This document shows positions 35,170 to 45,924 of a DNA stretch of 64,000 bases, piece by piece (position 1 is the stretch's first letter; each line of letters opens with the position of its first letter). Both the position numbers and the translations under genes were made by a program. Below the pieces are notes generated by a model that had not been told where the DNA came from, did no database searches, and saw only the letters and a program-made list of their open reading frames with translations. This DNA is from Liopterus haemorrhoidalis (lineage: Eukaryota; Arthropoda; Insecta; Coleoptera; Dytiscidae): NCBI GenBank assembly GCA_963971575.1, contig OZ020611.1, forward strand, positions 228,090,260 to 228,154,259. The letters are read 5' to 3'.

Positions 35170-35528
35170 CATGAGTTCAAAAAGTAATTACATAAGGGTT
35201 GGCTATGGAAAAATGAAATAATGTCTATTGCAAGCTTTAGAATTAATTAACTGTCATCACTATTGTTTTGTCTTTTTTTTTTTTTTTAATTTTTGGACTT
35301 AGTTACTAAGGCCATTATCCAGGAGATGCATTTATTTATGAAAAATCCATGCCATAACCGGGATTCGAACCCGAGCCCTTATGATCTAGAAGCCAGTGCA
35401 TCGCTACACTAACCACTACGCCATGGTGACCGGCATGTCATAAGTTTATATTGTTATATAAAGATTACAGTAGACATTATTTTATTTTTCCATAGCCAAC
35501 CCTTACGTAATTACTTTTTGAACTCATG
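35170..35528. mobile_element. 359-bp inverted-repeat element carrying a SINE
   Basis: Ends CATGAGTTCAAAAAGTAATT and its reverse complement; arms match for about 56 bp with two mismatches (through GGGTTGGCTATGGAAAAAT). TATCC precedes the left end and follows the right end one base out, a possible 5-bp target duplication. Most of the interior is a tRNA-derived SINE. Confidence 0.78.
35273..35436 (-). mobile_element. tRNA-derived SINE inside the inverted-repeat element
   Basis: Minus strand: GCCGGTCACCATGGCGTAGT, GGTTAGTGTAGCGATGCACT; A-box-like TGGCGTAGTGG (35425-35415) and B box CGGGTTCGAATCCCGG (35372-35357), body ATGGATTTTTCATAAATAAA and CCTGGATAATGGCC, poly(A) corresponding to T run 35274-35287. 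Related to 26468-26620. Confidence 0.82.
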
Positions 35529-35574
35529 CTATCCCAGCAAACATTTTTATCCGGACCAGTACTGGTAAAGCACA

Positions 35575-35865
35575 TACTCGCCGGCATTGAAAGTAATGGG
35601 CCAGTGCTGGCATTTCGTATTGGGCCAGTACCCCGGTGTCCCGTGGCCCTTAGCTGGCCCATTGATGTATCAGTTGCTGGCCCATTGATGTATCAGTTGC
35701 TGGCCCAGCAACGGTAAAGTGCATTGGAAGTAATGGGCCAGTGCTGGCATTTCGCACTGGGCCAGTGCTGGCATTTTGCACTGGGCCAGTACCCCGGTGT
35801 CCCCGTGGCCGTTAGCTGGCCCATTGATGTATCAGTTGCTGGCCCAGCAACGGTAAAGTGCAAAA
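35575..35865. repeat. GGGCCAGTGCTGGCATT minisatellite
   Basis: Irregular units containing GGGCCAGTGCTGGCATTTCG, CCAGTACCCCGGTGTCCC and TAGCTGGCCCATTGATGTAT. The longest block (35590-35690) repeats at 35735-35850. Scattered single units reappear at 37125-37165 near the other end of the element. Confidence 0.85.
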
Positions 35866-36288
35866 TAATCGCATTAGTTGCAAGATTTATTTCTGACAGA
35901 CTAGTGCTTATATTATACCCACTCTCTAGTGTTTCAAATGTAATATATGTGTACTTACCCAGTATTAAAATAAATTAATGGTTAGGTGCAAAATAAATAC
36001 TCATTTGGCCATTTTCACCATCGTTGAATAAATTTATTTAACAAGTAAAGTTGACAATATCGCATCGGTTTTAAACTATTAATGAAGAAATTAACATTGC
36101 TGTCAATAGAATGATGCGATATTGTTAACTTAAGTTGTTAAATAAATTTATTGAACGATGGTAAAACTGGCCGATTGTAAATTGAATTAACAGTTATAAT
36201 TTATTGATTTATTTATAAATATTAAATAAATATAATTTCAGGAATAACAGGAATTAGTTTATTTAATTCATTAATTTAATGAAGAATT

Positions 36289-36430
36289 TTAAGAAAATGG
36301 GTTTCTGCCATTTCGGTCAAACCAATTGCATCCTAAAGATAAGGGGTGACTAATAATTTTCGCCAATATTCGTCTTGTATTATCTACCACATCTTTTCCC
36401 CCTGACTTGAAGAGTGCCAACCTAAAGAAA
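36289..36430 (-). pseudogene. DUF4806-like C-terminal exon
   Basis: After TTTCTTTAG (acceptor-like, 36439-36431) the minus strand reads LALFKSGGKDVVDNTRRILA, KIISHPLSLGCNWFDRNGRN, PFS, stop. The pattern GGK...VxxxTRRILxKI and a late NW...GR.G match the small DUF4806 domain that ends many insect uncharacterised proteins. No upstream exon found in the element, so I call it a fragment. Family match is from memory. Confidence 0.5.
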
Positions 36431-37214
36431 TCATACTTGTTAAAATAAATTCAATAAACAAATTTTATAAGCATTAATGCTATAAGCTGTTCACTTTTGT
36501 AAGAACAAACTAGATCTGGTTATTTTGGTGATTTTTATAGTGTATTACTGACTTTTAGAAACTTGGTTATATTGTAAAAAAAGCTTAACAGTTTTGGATT
36601 AAGTTTGTATTATTTTAGGTTAGTATTATATTTACAAAATATTTATCATGTCACTATTCAAAATGAAATATGACAAATTATATTTTTTAAATGACATAAT
36701 CTTGTATCAGATTTATTAATAATTGAAAATTTTATTACATGAAAAAAACTATGATTGAACTAAACTAAAAATTAAACAATTTAATATGAAACAGTTTGTG
36801 TAAACTACGTCCTTAAATCTAACAAAACACACACAAATCACAATAAAAAACTGTATAATCTTGATAAACTGTCCACCAACACGTCCCAACTTGTACTCAC
36901 AGAATATCACTTGTACCGACCCTCGAAGGCCACGCCATTAGGGTGTTTTATGACTAAGAACGATCAGACTTTTCAAATTATTACATTCAAAAAAAGTTAT
37001 AAACATGAGCACTGGCCCGCTAGAAATAATCTTGGATTAATACAAATAAGGAATGCTTATAAAATGCTGGTAAAGTACTTCGTATAGGCGGAGTGCGAAA
37101 TACAAATGTGAAGTACATTATTAATACTGGCGTTGCACTTACTTTTGGTGCCAGCAATGTACCAGCGTAAAAGCAGTTTGCCGGCATTCGGCCGTTAGTT
37201 CAATGTTTGCTGGG

Positions 37215-37236
37215 AAATGTTGGCGGTCGGTAAAAA
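37215..37236 (-). mobile_element. Terminal piece of family Y copy Y2
   Basis: AATGTTGGCGGTCGGTAAAA matches the right end of Y1 (TATGTTAGCGGTCGGTAAAA at about 12298). It is the remainder of Y2, separated by the nested insertions between 35170 and 37214. Confidence 0.65.
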
Positions 37237-37799
37237 TGAAAATTTCAGTGTATAAGAATTATCAGAAATAATTATTTTTATAAACGTGTCGTGTTCTCTT
37301 CATCCTTTTTTATACAATTTACTTTAATTTTTGGCTTGGAGTGTTCCGAGCACTCTGTTTAACTTTAGACAGCTCGAATAAACGCGTTTAGTCCTTTTCT
37401 CGAACGCTCCGAGCTTGCTTCCCGAACTCACCTAAAGATATCGGAAAGCAATGATAAAGAATCAAATTTTTTATTATTTGAATAGAAATTTTTGAATATT
37501 TGAATTTCAGATGTTCGATACAATTTTACTTCGAATAATGAATATTCAAATATTATTGTCAGTCGAACAGTATATTACTACTAGCTGCAAGTGTAAATTC
37601 CATGAGTACGCTAAAATTACTTTTCGCTTGCATCTGATGATAATAAACCGTTATGACGTAACAGACCTGTAACTTACAATTAGAAAATAATGAACGTAAC
37701 AAATGTAAATAGAATATATTTTATTAATATAATATTTATTTATCGACCAAGATACAAAATGAAATATTTGTTCAGTCACATTACAAATTATAAAACCTT
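37237..37799. other. Intergenic, no gene
   Basis: AT-rich. Two neighbouring GAGTGTTCCGAGCACTC / CGAACGCTCCGAGC words near 37340-37410 form imperfect palindromes. Nothing else supported. Confidence 0.4.
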
Positions 37800-38222
37800 T
37801 TAAAATATACAAACACACGTACAGATGTTGTGTCCTTACTATTACGGTACATCTCATAAATTACATTACGTATCCCAACTGTTGTAAAATTGTCTACTTC
37901 TACAACAGATTTAGTACATGTTCGTTTCTTTTTCGGGCTACTGACAGTTTCACATCTCGCTTGTTGTGCAGCGATTTTATTTACTTTAGAAATGCTGACA
38001 TCTAATGCAGCAGCAACTCTAAAAACTTAATTAACAATTATTTGTAGAAAAATATTCAAGTGAAAAGACCATAGATATAAACAAAATTTAATATTTACTC
38101 ATATCTCTTACACATTTCAAATCCATTAAAGGTCGACCATTATCTCGCTGTCTTTCAAAATAATTAATAAGAGTCCAAACCATCCTTTGAGCACGGCTCC
38201 TAAGAGCTTTTGGCATTTTTAT
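37800..38222 (-). pseudogene. Tc1/mariner-superfamily (DDE_3-like) N-terminal exons with an intron
   Basis: First piece (38222 leftward): MPKALRSRAQRMVWTLINYF, ERQRDNGRPLMDLKC. Second piece (about 38022-37800): VAAALDVSISKVNKIAAQQA, KKKRTCTKSVVEVDNFTTVG, IRNVIYEMYR. This is the N-terminal region (DNA-binding HTH and the following linker) of a transposase type common in insect genomes. The pieces are split by about 80 bp that ends TTTTTAG, an apparent intron; the exact donor is uncertain because no GT site gives a clean phase. The catalytic domain is absent, so it is a fragment. Confidence 0.55.
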
Positions 38223-38479
38223 TACAATAATATTTTATTTAATGAAACATAAAATTTAACCTCATTTAAGTAAATGACAAACCTGATTAAAAAAGACTGA
38301 AAAGTACAATCTCAAGCTGGCAACGTGTAATTACCGTACCTACATTAAATAAATAAATGTACTAACTGAGGAATTGATGTTGGTTAAATCACATCATGAC
38401 ATTAGTACTTAAATTAACAAAGTGTGACGTCATCTCATATTTATTGTGAATGTAATTTGTTCATTCTGTACTGAATTAA
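38223..38479. other. Intergenic, no gene
   Basis: AT-rich sequence between two transposase remnants. No feature found. Confidence 0.4.
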
Positions 38480-39545
38480 TTTCATTCATTATCATCTAAT
38501 TAAAACTAAGGCAATGTCTAGGCTTGATACTGAGTTGATTAGAAAAGTTCTTGGGAACAATGAAATCGGCAATTTCTTAAGAACTCTAATAACTGAGAGT
38601 ATTAATAGCTCAGCAATCATTTCACAACTTAGGGTGAAATAAAATCGCTGCGTGGAGAATGACGATGGTAACGCTGTAATCGTGAATGGGTTTCGATACG
38701 TCAGATTATTACTGATTTTTATGGGGCTTTATGAAAGAACGGGTCTATAAATAAAATCCCAAAACAATTCTTGATTTGAAAGCTGAAATTAATCGTTATA
38801 TTTCAGAGATAGAGCCGCAATTATGCCTAAACGTTATTGATAATTTTGATAAAAGAGACAGGATTGTCTAAAGTCACTGGATTATACAAAGTACCGCAAG
38901 CCTTTGAAGAAGCCGACAGACCCCAGGGTTTGATTGGCAACATTGCTTCCCCTATTAAGCAAACTAAAGCAGCAATTTTTACGTTCTTAAGTTTACGTCT
39001 GCGCTGTCACATCTCCCTCTCTCGCTCTCATTTAATAACCTTCTTTGTCAGCGGTTTGAATATTTAAGGTTAAGTTTAATTTAAATGTATATATTATATC
39101 CATTTTATTTAATCAAAATTAAAAAAATAATTGAAATTGTACCACAATTTTGTTATAGTGCATCTTTGATTAAAAAAATCGTGATTACAATGTTTAAAAT
39201 AAAAACTAGTTTCTTATTTTTGTAATGTTGGAATCACTGAACATCATTTGTGTTGGCGACATTTTTAACCCCAGCATGGCCGCCGTTGCGGTACTTTGTA
39301 TAATCTAGTGACTTTAGGATTGTCAAGACTCAAGAGATGCAGATTGATATTATATTGGCTGATATTATATTTCGTGTATAAATGTTATGCATTCTACTTT
39401 TATTATTAATAAAAACATTTTTCCATTCTATAAGAATTTTGTATTTTATTAATCAATGAAAAAAGGCGCTTACTTTGAAAGACCTTTATTTACATCCCTC
39501 ATATAAGCTGATGGGTTATCAACTCAATAATATCGTACATATATA
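38480..39545 (+). pseudogene. Decayed rosa-like transposase remnant (uninterrupted counterpart of 3790-6110)
   Basis: At 38660-38860 (+): NDDGNAVIVNGFRYVR, then in another frame FLWGFMKERVYK-like sequence, a stop, and NPKTILDLKAEINRYISEIE, PQLCLNVIDNFDKR. These are C-terminal transposase blocks; the core between them is deleted. The 39317-39545 part is non-coding 3' sequence. The element holds a 448-bp MITE at 38869-39316. Its PQLCLNVIDNF site is where the 2-kb element at 3818 inserted in the other copy. Confidence 0.65.
38869..39316. mobile_element. 448-bp hAT-type MITE with perfect 8-bp target duplication
   Basis: TAAAGTCACT.GATTATACAA continues through AGTACCGCAA (about 31 bp TIR, one mismatch). 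GGATTGTC is duplicated exactly at 38861-38868 and 39317-39324. hAT inferred from the 8-bp TSD and TAAAG-type ends. Non-coding. Confidence 0.88.
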
Positions 39546-40943
39546 ATTAGTAGAGCCCGGGTAAAAAAAGATTTTAATTGTCAATTAGTTCCTCATTAAA
39601 TTTGCCAGTGGCGTGTCAATTTATTTGATAAACTCATATATTTTAAATTTATATTAATAAGTGAAAAACTAATAATTAATTAAAATGTATAATATTTTAT
39701 ATACAGGGTTATCTAAAAACATGTTACCAATTATGTTGTTAAAAATATGCTTATTTGCACTTTTGTACATAGCAGGGCTTCGAACCGGAACTGAGCCGAA
39801 AACCGAAAACCGAAAACCAAAAACAAACGTTATTTTTGTTGGAATGAAAACTATTATTTAGGGGTGGTGAACGCCCAGAACACCTGTCAATCTAATGTAA
39901 GTGGTAACATCTTTTTGGACAACCCTGTAGGGTACAGTTGGTATAGATACCCCAGTGGGATAAACGCCCCACTTCGCATATATCCATGACGGTGTGTGTT
40001 TGTATCATTTCAGTACTGACAGTTTGTAAAGTGTGTTCTACATTATACAATTCTCATCAAATTTTCATACTTATTTCTTTAACTAGAACTTGTACTAGAA
40101 ATAAATCAGTGAAATTGTACAGTGTAGAACACGGTATGTAGTCAAGGTCAACTTTATTCAAAACTAGATTTGATCCAACTATTCTTGAAAACACATCCAA
40201 CTTGGAACTCGGTGCATGCGCAGTAGACAGTTTTAACAATAGTACCAACATTAAAATTACGCTTGTAAATATTTTGTATTACCACGTGTTTAATAGTGTT
40301 TTGTTGATCATTGGTTTGAATAAGCGAATATATAAATTGTGTTTGTACGTAAATCAGTAATTTTACAAATCTAATAGCTAGGTTATAAACATTTGACAAG
40401 ATATGAATTATATTTTTATGTTGGTACTTTAAATGAACTGAAACACGTGTAAGAATTTCATTCTCTACCAAAAAATTGAAAAATAAATTGTATTAAAACT
40501 TTGACAACTTCTAGTTCAAAGAAAAAAGTTTAGAAAATTGATGAATAAAGTATAATGTAGAACACGCTTACGAGAAACACAGTCTTCTGAAATAAATGTG
40601 TTAAATTATCATCAATGTTAATAGTTTATGAAAAATTAAATTGTAAAGGTCGGTGCTCATATGAGTGGTTGTATTTCAATAATTACGACATTTTGTCTTA
40701 AGGTTTTATGACGTAACGTTAACTTTAACAAAATTAGTTTCATTACTAGGTATCAGAAGACACTTAACTTCACATTATAGAGTAGAAAATAATGCTCAAT
40801 ATTGTATACATTCGAAATAAACAGATGGGGCATCTATCCCATAGAAAAAGGATATAAGGCCGCAATAAATGTAGGATATATGGCTCGGACATTGTATATA
40901 TAATCTTATAATAATAATAATAATATATATATATATATATATA
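39546..40943. other. Intergenic, no gene
   Basis: AT-rich. Contains GAACCGGAACTGAGCCG and AACCGAAAACCGAAAACC near 39780-39820 (reverse counterpart of the CCGGTT-type repeat at 3680-3780), a TACAGGGT-like word near 39700, and an ATA/AT microsatellite at 40900-40943 where the LTR element inserted. Confidence 0.45.
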
Positions 40944-41127
40944 TGTTAGCGAAAATATAATTATGCAACATTTACACTTATTAACGATCGTAGGGTGCTA
41001 TATCGTTGCTAAGGCATATTGTTTTATGTAAATAGAATAGTATAAAATATATCATATGATGTGTGAGACGTATTAGTTGATCAATAAAATCATGTCTTAT
41101 TATTCATAAAATACCTTTTTTATTAAT
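40944..41127 (+). repeat. 5' LTR
   Basis: Starts TGTTAGCG, has AATAAA at about 41083, ends in ATTAATA. Identical to 42362-42545 at every position I compared. Confidence 0.82.
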
Positions 41128-42361
41128 ATCAGAAGTGCGATTGGCCTATCACCCACAAGAAAATTAAAATAGAAGACTAGAAGTGCAATATTAAAAATAT
41201 TTTTTTTTAATGCAACCATTGTATAGGTGTAAAGAAATTTTTGTATAATATTGCAAAGGCTTATGTAAAGAGAATCACATAAAGGTAGTATGAATTATGA
41301 GCTAGATAATAGATTGGCGAATTTTAAGTATTTTGTCAAAAAACTACTTCAAGTGGTTTCTATGGAAATGATACTCATTGGAATAAATTTGAAATGTGAA
41401 ATTTTTTTGAAAAATGCAGAATATGTCAGGATTAATTATCCAAAGCAGATCTCTAATAATTGTCAGGATGAACGAGCGTTGCTTTGTTATGAACAAACGC
41501 ATTGTATGAAGGTAACTGGTTAGATTGTTGACGACTAAAATGGTAAGAGGCATTTTATTGTTTTGGTTAAATCATATGGCACGTGTTAGCCATAATGAGT
41601 AAAATTTAGATTTGAGATTTAATATTTGAGAATTTAATAATTAGAGTTTTAAGACTTGAGACATCAAAATATGAGATTTTGTTTTTGATATTTGTGATTT
41701 AATATCTGAGTTATGATATTTGAGATTTGATAATTAAGATCTGAGTTTCGAGATTTGAGTTTTAAAGTTGAACGTTTATTGGAAAAGACAAATGACAGAT
41801 CACTGGGATCGGAATGGCAAAATAAACTGAGAAATGTAATAGATAATGAGTTGAGAATTGAAAGCTTGTTGAGTACCGCAAGACATGCTGTAATGAAGGA
41901 AACTAGTAGATAGTTACTGAATATCTGAGCTTGTTGATCTAGTCACTGAGTTCGTGATAGAGAAATGAAATGATAACAAAAGTCTCTAAACTTTCAGATC
42001 ACGATTTATACTCTGCTATTGGAAGGTTTTGTTGTAAGCAAATATTTATTTTAACTAATTGATATTGGTGCATGGTTGATTTTGTGAAAGATCAATTCTG
42101 CGCCCAATTTTGCTCTATTTACAGATTATGAATTAGGTGAAGACTTTCAAGATGCAGTAGAAGATGAATGGTGACCAGCTCAAGAATGGAGTTCCTGGTA
42201 TGCAGGGTGCTGATACTGGTATGCAAGATGCAGGATGCTGTTGTTGGTATGGAGTAGATCATTGGTGGTATGCAGATTGCTGTTGCTGATAACAACAATG
42301 CTGTTAATGGTGTGAAGAATACAGTTGCGTCCCGAGAACGTTCCGCATGTCAGTCTGGCCG

Positions 42362-42545
42362 TGTTAGCGAAAATATAATTATGCAACATTTACACTTATT
42401 AACGATCGTAGGGTGCTATATCGTTGCTAAGGCATATTGTTTTATGTAAATAGAATAGTATAAAATATATCATATGATGTGTGAGACGTATTAGTTGATC
42501 AATAAAATCATGTCTTATTATTCATAAAATACCTTTTTTATTAAT
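42362..42545 (+). repeat. 3' LTR
   Basis: Identical to the 5' LTR. No clear polypurine tract precedes it (GTCAGTCTGGCCG), which is unusual for an LTR element. Confidence 0.82.
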
Positions 42546-42555
42546 ATATATATAA

Positions 42556-42612
42556 GAGGAAATAAAAATTCTTGAATACTTTTGACGAGTATTCAAGAAT
42601 TTTTATTTCCTC
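42556..42612. repeat. Perfect 24-bp-arm hairpin
   Basis: GAGGAAATAAAAATTCTTGA continues to ATAC and is mirrored after a short TTTTGACGA-type loop. Immediately follows the 3' LTR and the AT tract. Function unknown. Confidence 0.85.
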
Positions 42613-42638
42613 CTACATTTTTCGTCAAGAACAACAAT

Positions 42639-42642
<4 letters not shown>

Positions 42643-42683
<41 letters not shown>
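42643..42683. repeat. AT dinucleotide microsatellite
   Basis: About 20 AT units between the two hairpins at 42556 and 42747. The overlapping Tyr-Ile open frames are artefacts of it. Confidence 0.95.
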
Positions 42684-42689
<6 letters not shown>

Positions 42690-42746
42690 TTACCGCTTAT
42701 GCAAGCCAATTCTATATATTCAATGGACGGTGTCAAACCAAAATTG

Positions 42747-42780
42747 ACGTTTTCAGACCAGGGGAATGGTCTGAAAACGT
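42747..42780. repeat. Perfect 14-bp-arm hairpin
   Basis: ACGTTTTCAGACCA, loop GGGGAA, then TGGTCTGAAAACGT. A related word GGTCTGAATACG occurs at 42849 and 48549. Confidence 0.85.
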
Positions 42781-44029
42781 TTTTCATGTTTTTTGGAGCT
42801 CTTGCACCCTGATTATATTGCAGCGATGACAGAGAAAATTTCAAAAATGGTCTGAATACGAGGGTAGATCGTATATTTTTATACAAATTTAGTTCACTGA
42901 TTTGTCGTGAAGAGTGCGCACCAGTAGTTTTTGTATATAACTTTTTATACAAAAAATGTACGATTCCGACTTTGTCAGACCAGCACAATTCAGTCGACGT
43001 TGTCAAGCCTTAAATCTGGCAACAATGTACAATGGATTAGATAAACATTCCAGTCATGATAATTTTAATTCATTGTAAGAACTTAAATATTTTCTTTCAA
43101 TTTGTCTTACAGAAAAACTTTTAACTCAAATTTAATTTTGGCAGACTCGTAGAAAACAATGCATATAACCGATTTGTATCAAATTTGTTCAAATTAAAAT
43201 TTTGGTATTTGCGCCATGAAATTCTTCTTTTTTTTTCAATTTAGAAATAATTACATTTTTATAGTTTATAGATTTTTTAAAGCGTGCTGAATGTTACTGC
43301 TTCAAATGAGTCGTTAAATTTATTTAATATTTTTATTAGAATCCCAAATAAATGTACATTTTAATAAGTTTGAACTTTGTTCATATATTTCACAGAAAAT
43401 TATTCTAATACGGACATCAATGTCCATAATTTATTCTTAATTCCAAAGAAGAACACAAAAGCTTTCAAATTACAAATAACTCGTTGAAGCAATTACTTTT
43501 CTTAATTGTAAAAAATAAAAATAATTGTAAAACAAAAGTTCCCATTTCATTTTAGAGTATTGAGCGTAATGTACCTGGGTTACGCGCAACGGAAACGTGC
43601 ATTTGGAAAGGCCAAAGAATTTGAACCAAATGTTGTCGGATCAATTTGATTTTTTTTTTTAATTTGAAGATAAAGATTGGCTCCGTTGGATTTAAGAGTT
43701 AAAATTTGGTTTTATTTTTAATTTTCAGATTTACAATGTCCTAAAGTTTGTCTAACTGCACATCACTGTTACTCCGTAAATCAATAACAATTGCAAATTC
43801 CATAGCTAGAATCCTATAGATTGTACTTTTATCTTTAAAATGAGCCCTTATTTATGAAAATAAATTAATATTTAGCACTAATTTTTTGGCCCACACCGAA
43901 ACTCTATTTTATTTTAGACTTTCCGTGGTAGAATACAAATTCATATTGACGCAAAAAATGGTCCCAAAAATTAAGTTAAATAATTATGGCCGGCTTCTGA
44001 AAGCTTAGTTAACTATAACCAAATGGTCA
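42781..44029. other. Intergenic, no gene
   Basis: AT-rich. A block at 42830-43020 shares short words with 48210-48560 (GGTCTGAATACG, CAACGTTG/CAACGTCG, TTTTTATACA), suggesting a diverged dispersed repeat. Confidence 0.4.
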
Positions 44030-45050
44030 GAACATGGTTGCTATCTATCTATCTATCTATCTTCTATCTATATATATAAAATGAAATGTCCTGACTGACT
44101 GACTGACTGACTCATTCACTCATCACCGCCCAGCTTAAACCCCTGGGTCTAGAAACTTGAAATTTGGAGAGTATATTCCCTCTATGACGTATGCACCCAC
44201 TAAGAAGGGATTTTTCGAAATTTAACTCCCAAGGGGCGAAAAGGGGTGAAATGTGATTTCACGGATTCCTTAATATCTCTTATGGCTGATGGGATATCGA
44301 CTTAGTTTTTGATTATAAAGATTACCCATGGAAATGCCGAAAAACTTATTTCGGGATTTTCTCCTAATAAACCCCTAAAGGGGTGAATCTACAATTGGGA
44401 TGAATTATACATCCCGTCGTATTTCCTGTGTTGAGTTACAAAATTTATTTTTGGCACATAAGTATCTTTTTAAAATATCTCGAAAAGGTATTGACAGTTT
44501 TTAAAAATTTCATCCCTAAAGGGTGAAGAGGGGTGAACTGTGAATTCAAGGATTCCTTAATATCTCTTAGGACCAATATGATACATACTTGGTTTTTGCT
44601 TACAAAGATTACTCATACAAATGCTGAAAAACTTATTTCACGATTTTGTCCTAATCAACCCTTAAAAGGCTGAATCTACAAACGGGGTGAATTATAACAT
44701 CCCGTCGTATTTCCTGTGTTTGTTGTGTTATAAGATTTCATTTTGGCACGTAAGTGTATTTTTATAATGTCTCGAAATGCTATTGACAGTTTTTTATAAT
44801 TGCATCCTTTAAGGGTAAAAAGGATATCTTAGGACCAATGAGATATCGACTTGATGTTTACTTACAAAGATTACTCTTACATATGCCGAAATACTTATTT
44901 CAGGATTTTGTCCTAATCAACCCCTAAAGGGATGAATCTACTATTGGGGTCAATTATACATCCCGTCGTATTTCCTGTGTTTGTTGAGTTATAAAATTAC
45001 TTTTTGGCACATAAGTGTCTTTTTAAAATATCTATAAAAAGAAAAAATGT
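44030..45050. repeat. Dispersed repeat with three ~260-290-bp internal tandem units
   Basis: Starts with ATCT tetramers (44041-44075), ATATATATAAAATGAAATGT and four ACTG units (44092-44112), then units each containing CCCCTAAAGGGGTGAATCTA-like, CATCCCGTCGTATTTCCTG (44413, 44701, 44962) and TTACAAAGATTACTC blocks. Each unit spans about 288 and 261 bp. The opening resembles non-autonomous Helitron ends known from arthropods, but no CTRR hairpin end was found. Confidence 0.65.
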
Positions 45051-45924
45051 TGAGAACCACCGGTCTACAATGAGGGTCAGAGACGTAGCGGGGGGGATTA
45101 TTGGGGAGAAACTTCTTCACACATATTATTATTATTACATTAATGATTATTAACATAATTTTTGGTGATAAAAAAAAAACTATTATTTCTACAAAATTAA
45201 CTGTAAAATCAGAATTGGTAATAAATATTAATCACTTATCACATACAAGGGCTTATTTTAAAGATAAAATTACAATATAGAGTGGTCAAGTGTTAACATT
45301 TGTAATTTTTATTCATTTACTGAGTAACAGTCATGTGAAATTGAAAAAAGTTTAGCACTGTAAAATTTAAAATTAAAAATAAATCACAATACAAATTTAA
45401 ACTTATTAAAATATTTAATTTATTTACTTTATTTTTTATTAAAATTTATTTACTTATTTACTTATTAAAAGTTTTATATTTTCTTTCATATCTTGAAATT
45501 TAAAAAAAAATCAAATTGATTCGAATATATTTAGTCTATATTTTATGATTCCCAAAAATACAGGTTGATTTATAAATTTAACACTTTTCCCTCTCCCTGT
45601 AAGCTACTTCGACTTTGGTCACTCCCCCAATGACGTAATAAGACTTCTCGCCACCGCACCCCGCGTGCAACGATTGGCTTTGGAGGTGGCTACATTCGCC
45701 TCTTAACTTAAAATTTTAAGATGCCATATAATAGGCTCGAAACCTGGTTTCACTCTGTCATCACATTAAATTACGAGAAAATATATATAGCTCTTGTTTT
45801 TTGAATGTCAGATAAATAAACCCATAGAAAAAAAGCATATCAGACAGACAGAGACTTTTTTTTGTGAATTTCGTCTTACATTCACTTGGAACATGTAGAA
45901 ACGAAAAATGGGTACCAAGAAAAA
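45051..45924. other. Intergenic, no gene
   Basis: AT-rich except for 45590-45710 (CTCCCCCAATGACGTAATAAG, CACCGCACCCCGCGTGCAA), a GC-richer island without open frame, probably old transposon. Confidence 0.4.

Larger units (their letters stand above)
35533..37214. mobile_element. 1.68-kb CCCAGCAAACATT-ended element with DUF4806-like exon
   Basis: Left CCCAGCAAACATTTTTATCC, right AATGTTTGCTGGG; subterminal CCGGCATT / GTTTGCCGGCATTCGG also pair. GC-rich minisatellite at 35575-35865 near the left end, AT-rich interior, and on the minus strand an exon-like piece resembling DUF4806. The insertion is placed inside family Y copy Y2. I cannot name the superfamily from the ends. Confidence 0.65.
40944..42546 (+). 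mobile_element. Small LTR retrotransposon (TRIM/LARD-like) with identical LTRs
   Basis: A ~185-bp sequence from TGTTAGCGAAAATATAATT to TTTTTTATTAATA is repeated base for base at 40944 and 42362, in direct orientation. ATCAGAAGTGCGATTGG directly follows the first LTR and resembles the primer-site region of insect Copia elements. Both outer flanks are AT repeat, so the target duplication cannot be read. The 1.23-kb interior has no gag-pol; the longest frame is 77 codons. Non-autonomous. Orientation is by the primer-site-like word. Confidence 0.8.

Noticed and set aside
35575..35978. Repetitive GQCWHFALG-type frames as a protein
   Set aside because: Produced by the GC minisatellite of the CCCAGC element.
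42572..43006. Tyr-Ile-rich frames on both strands
   Set aside because: Generated by the AT microsatellite and flanking hairpins.
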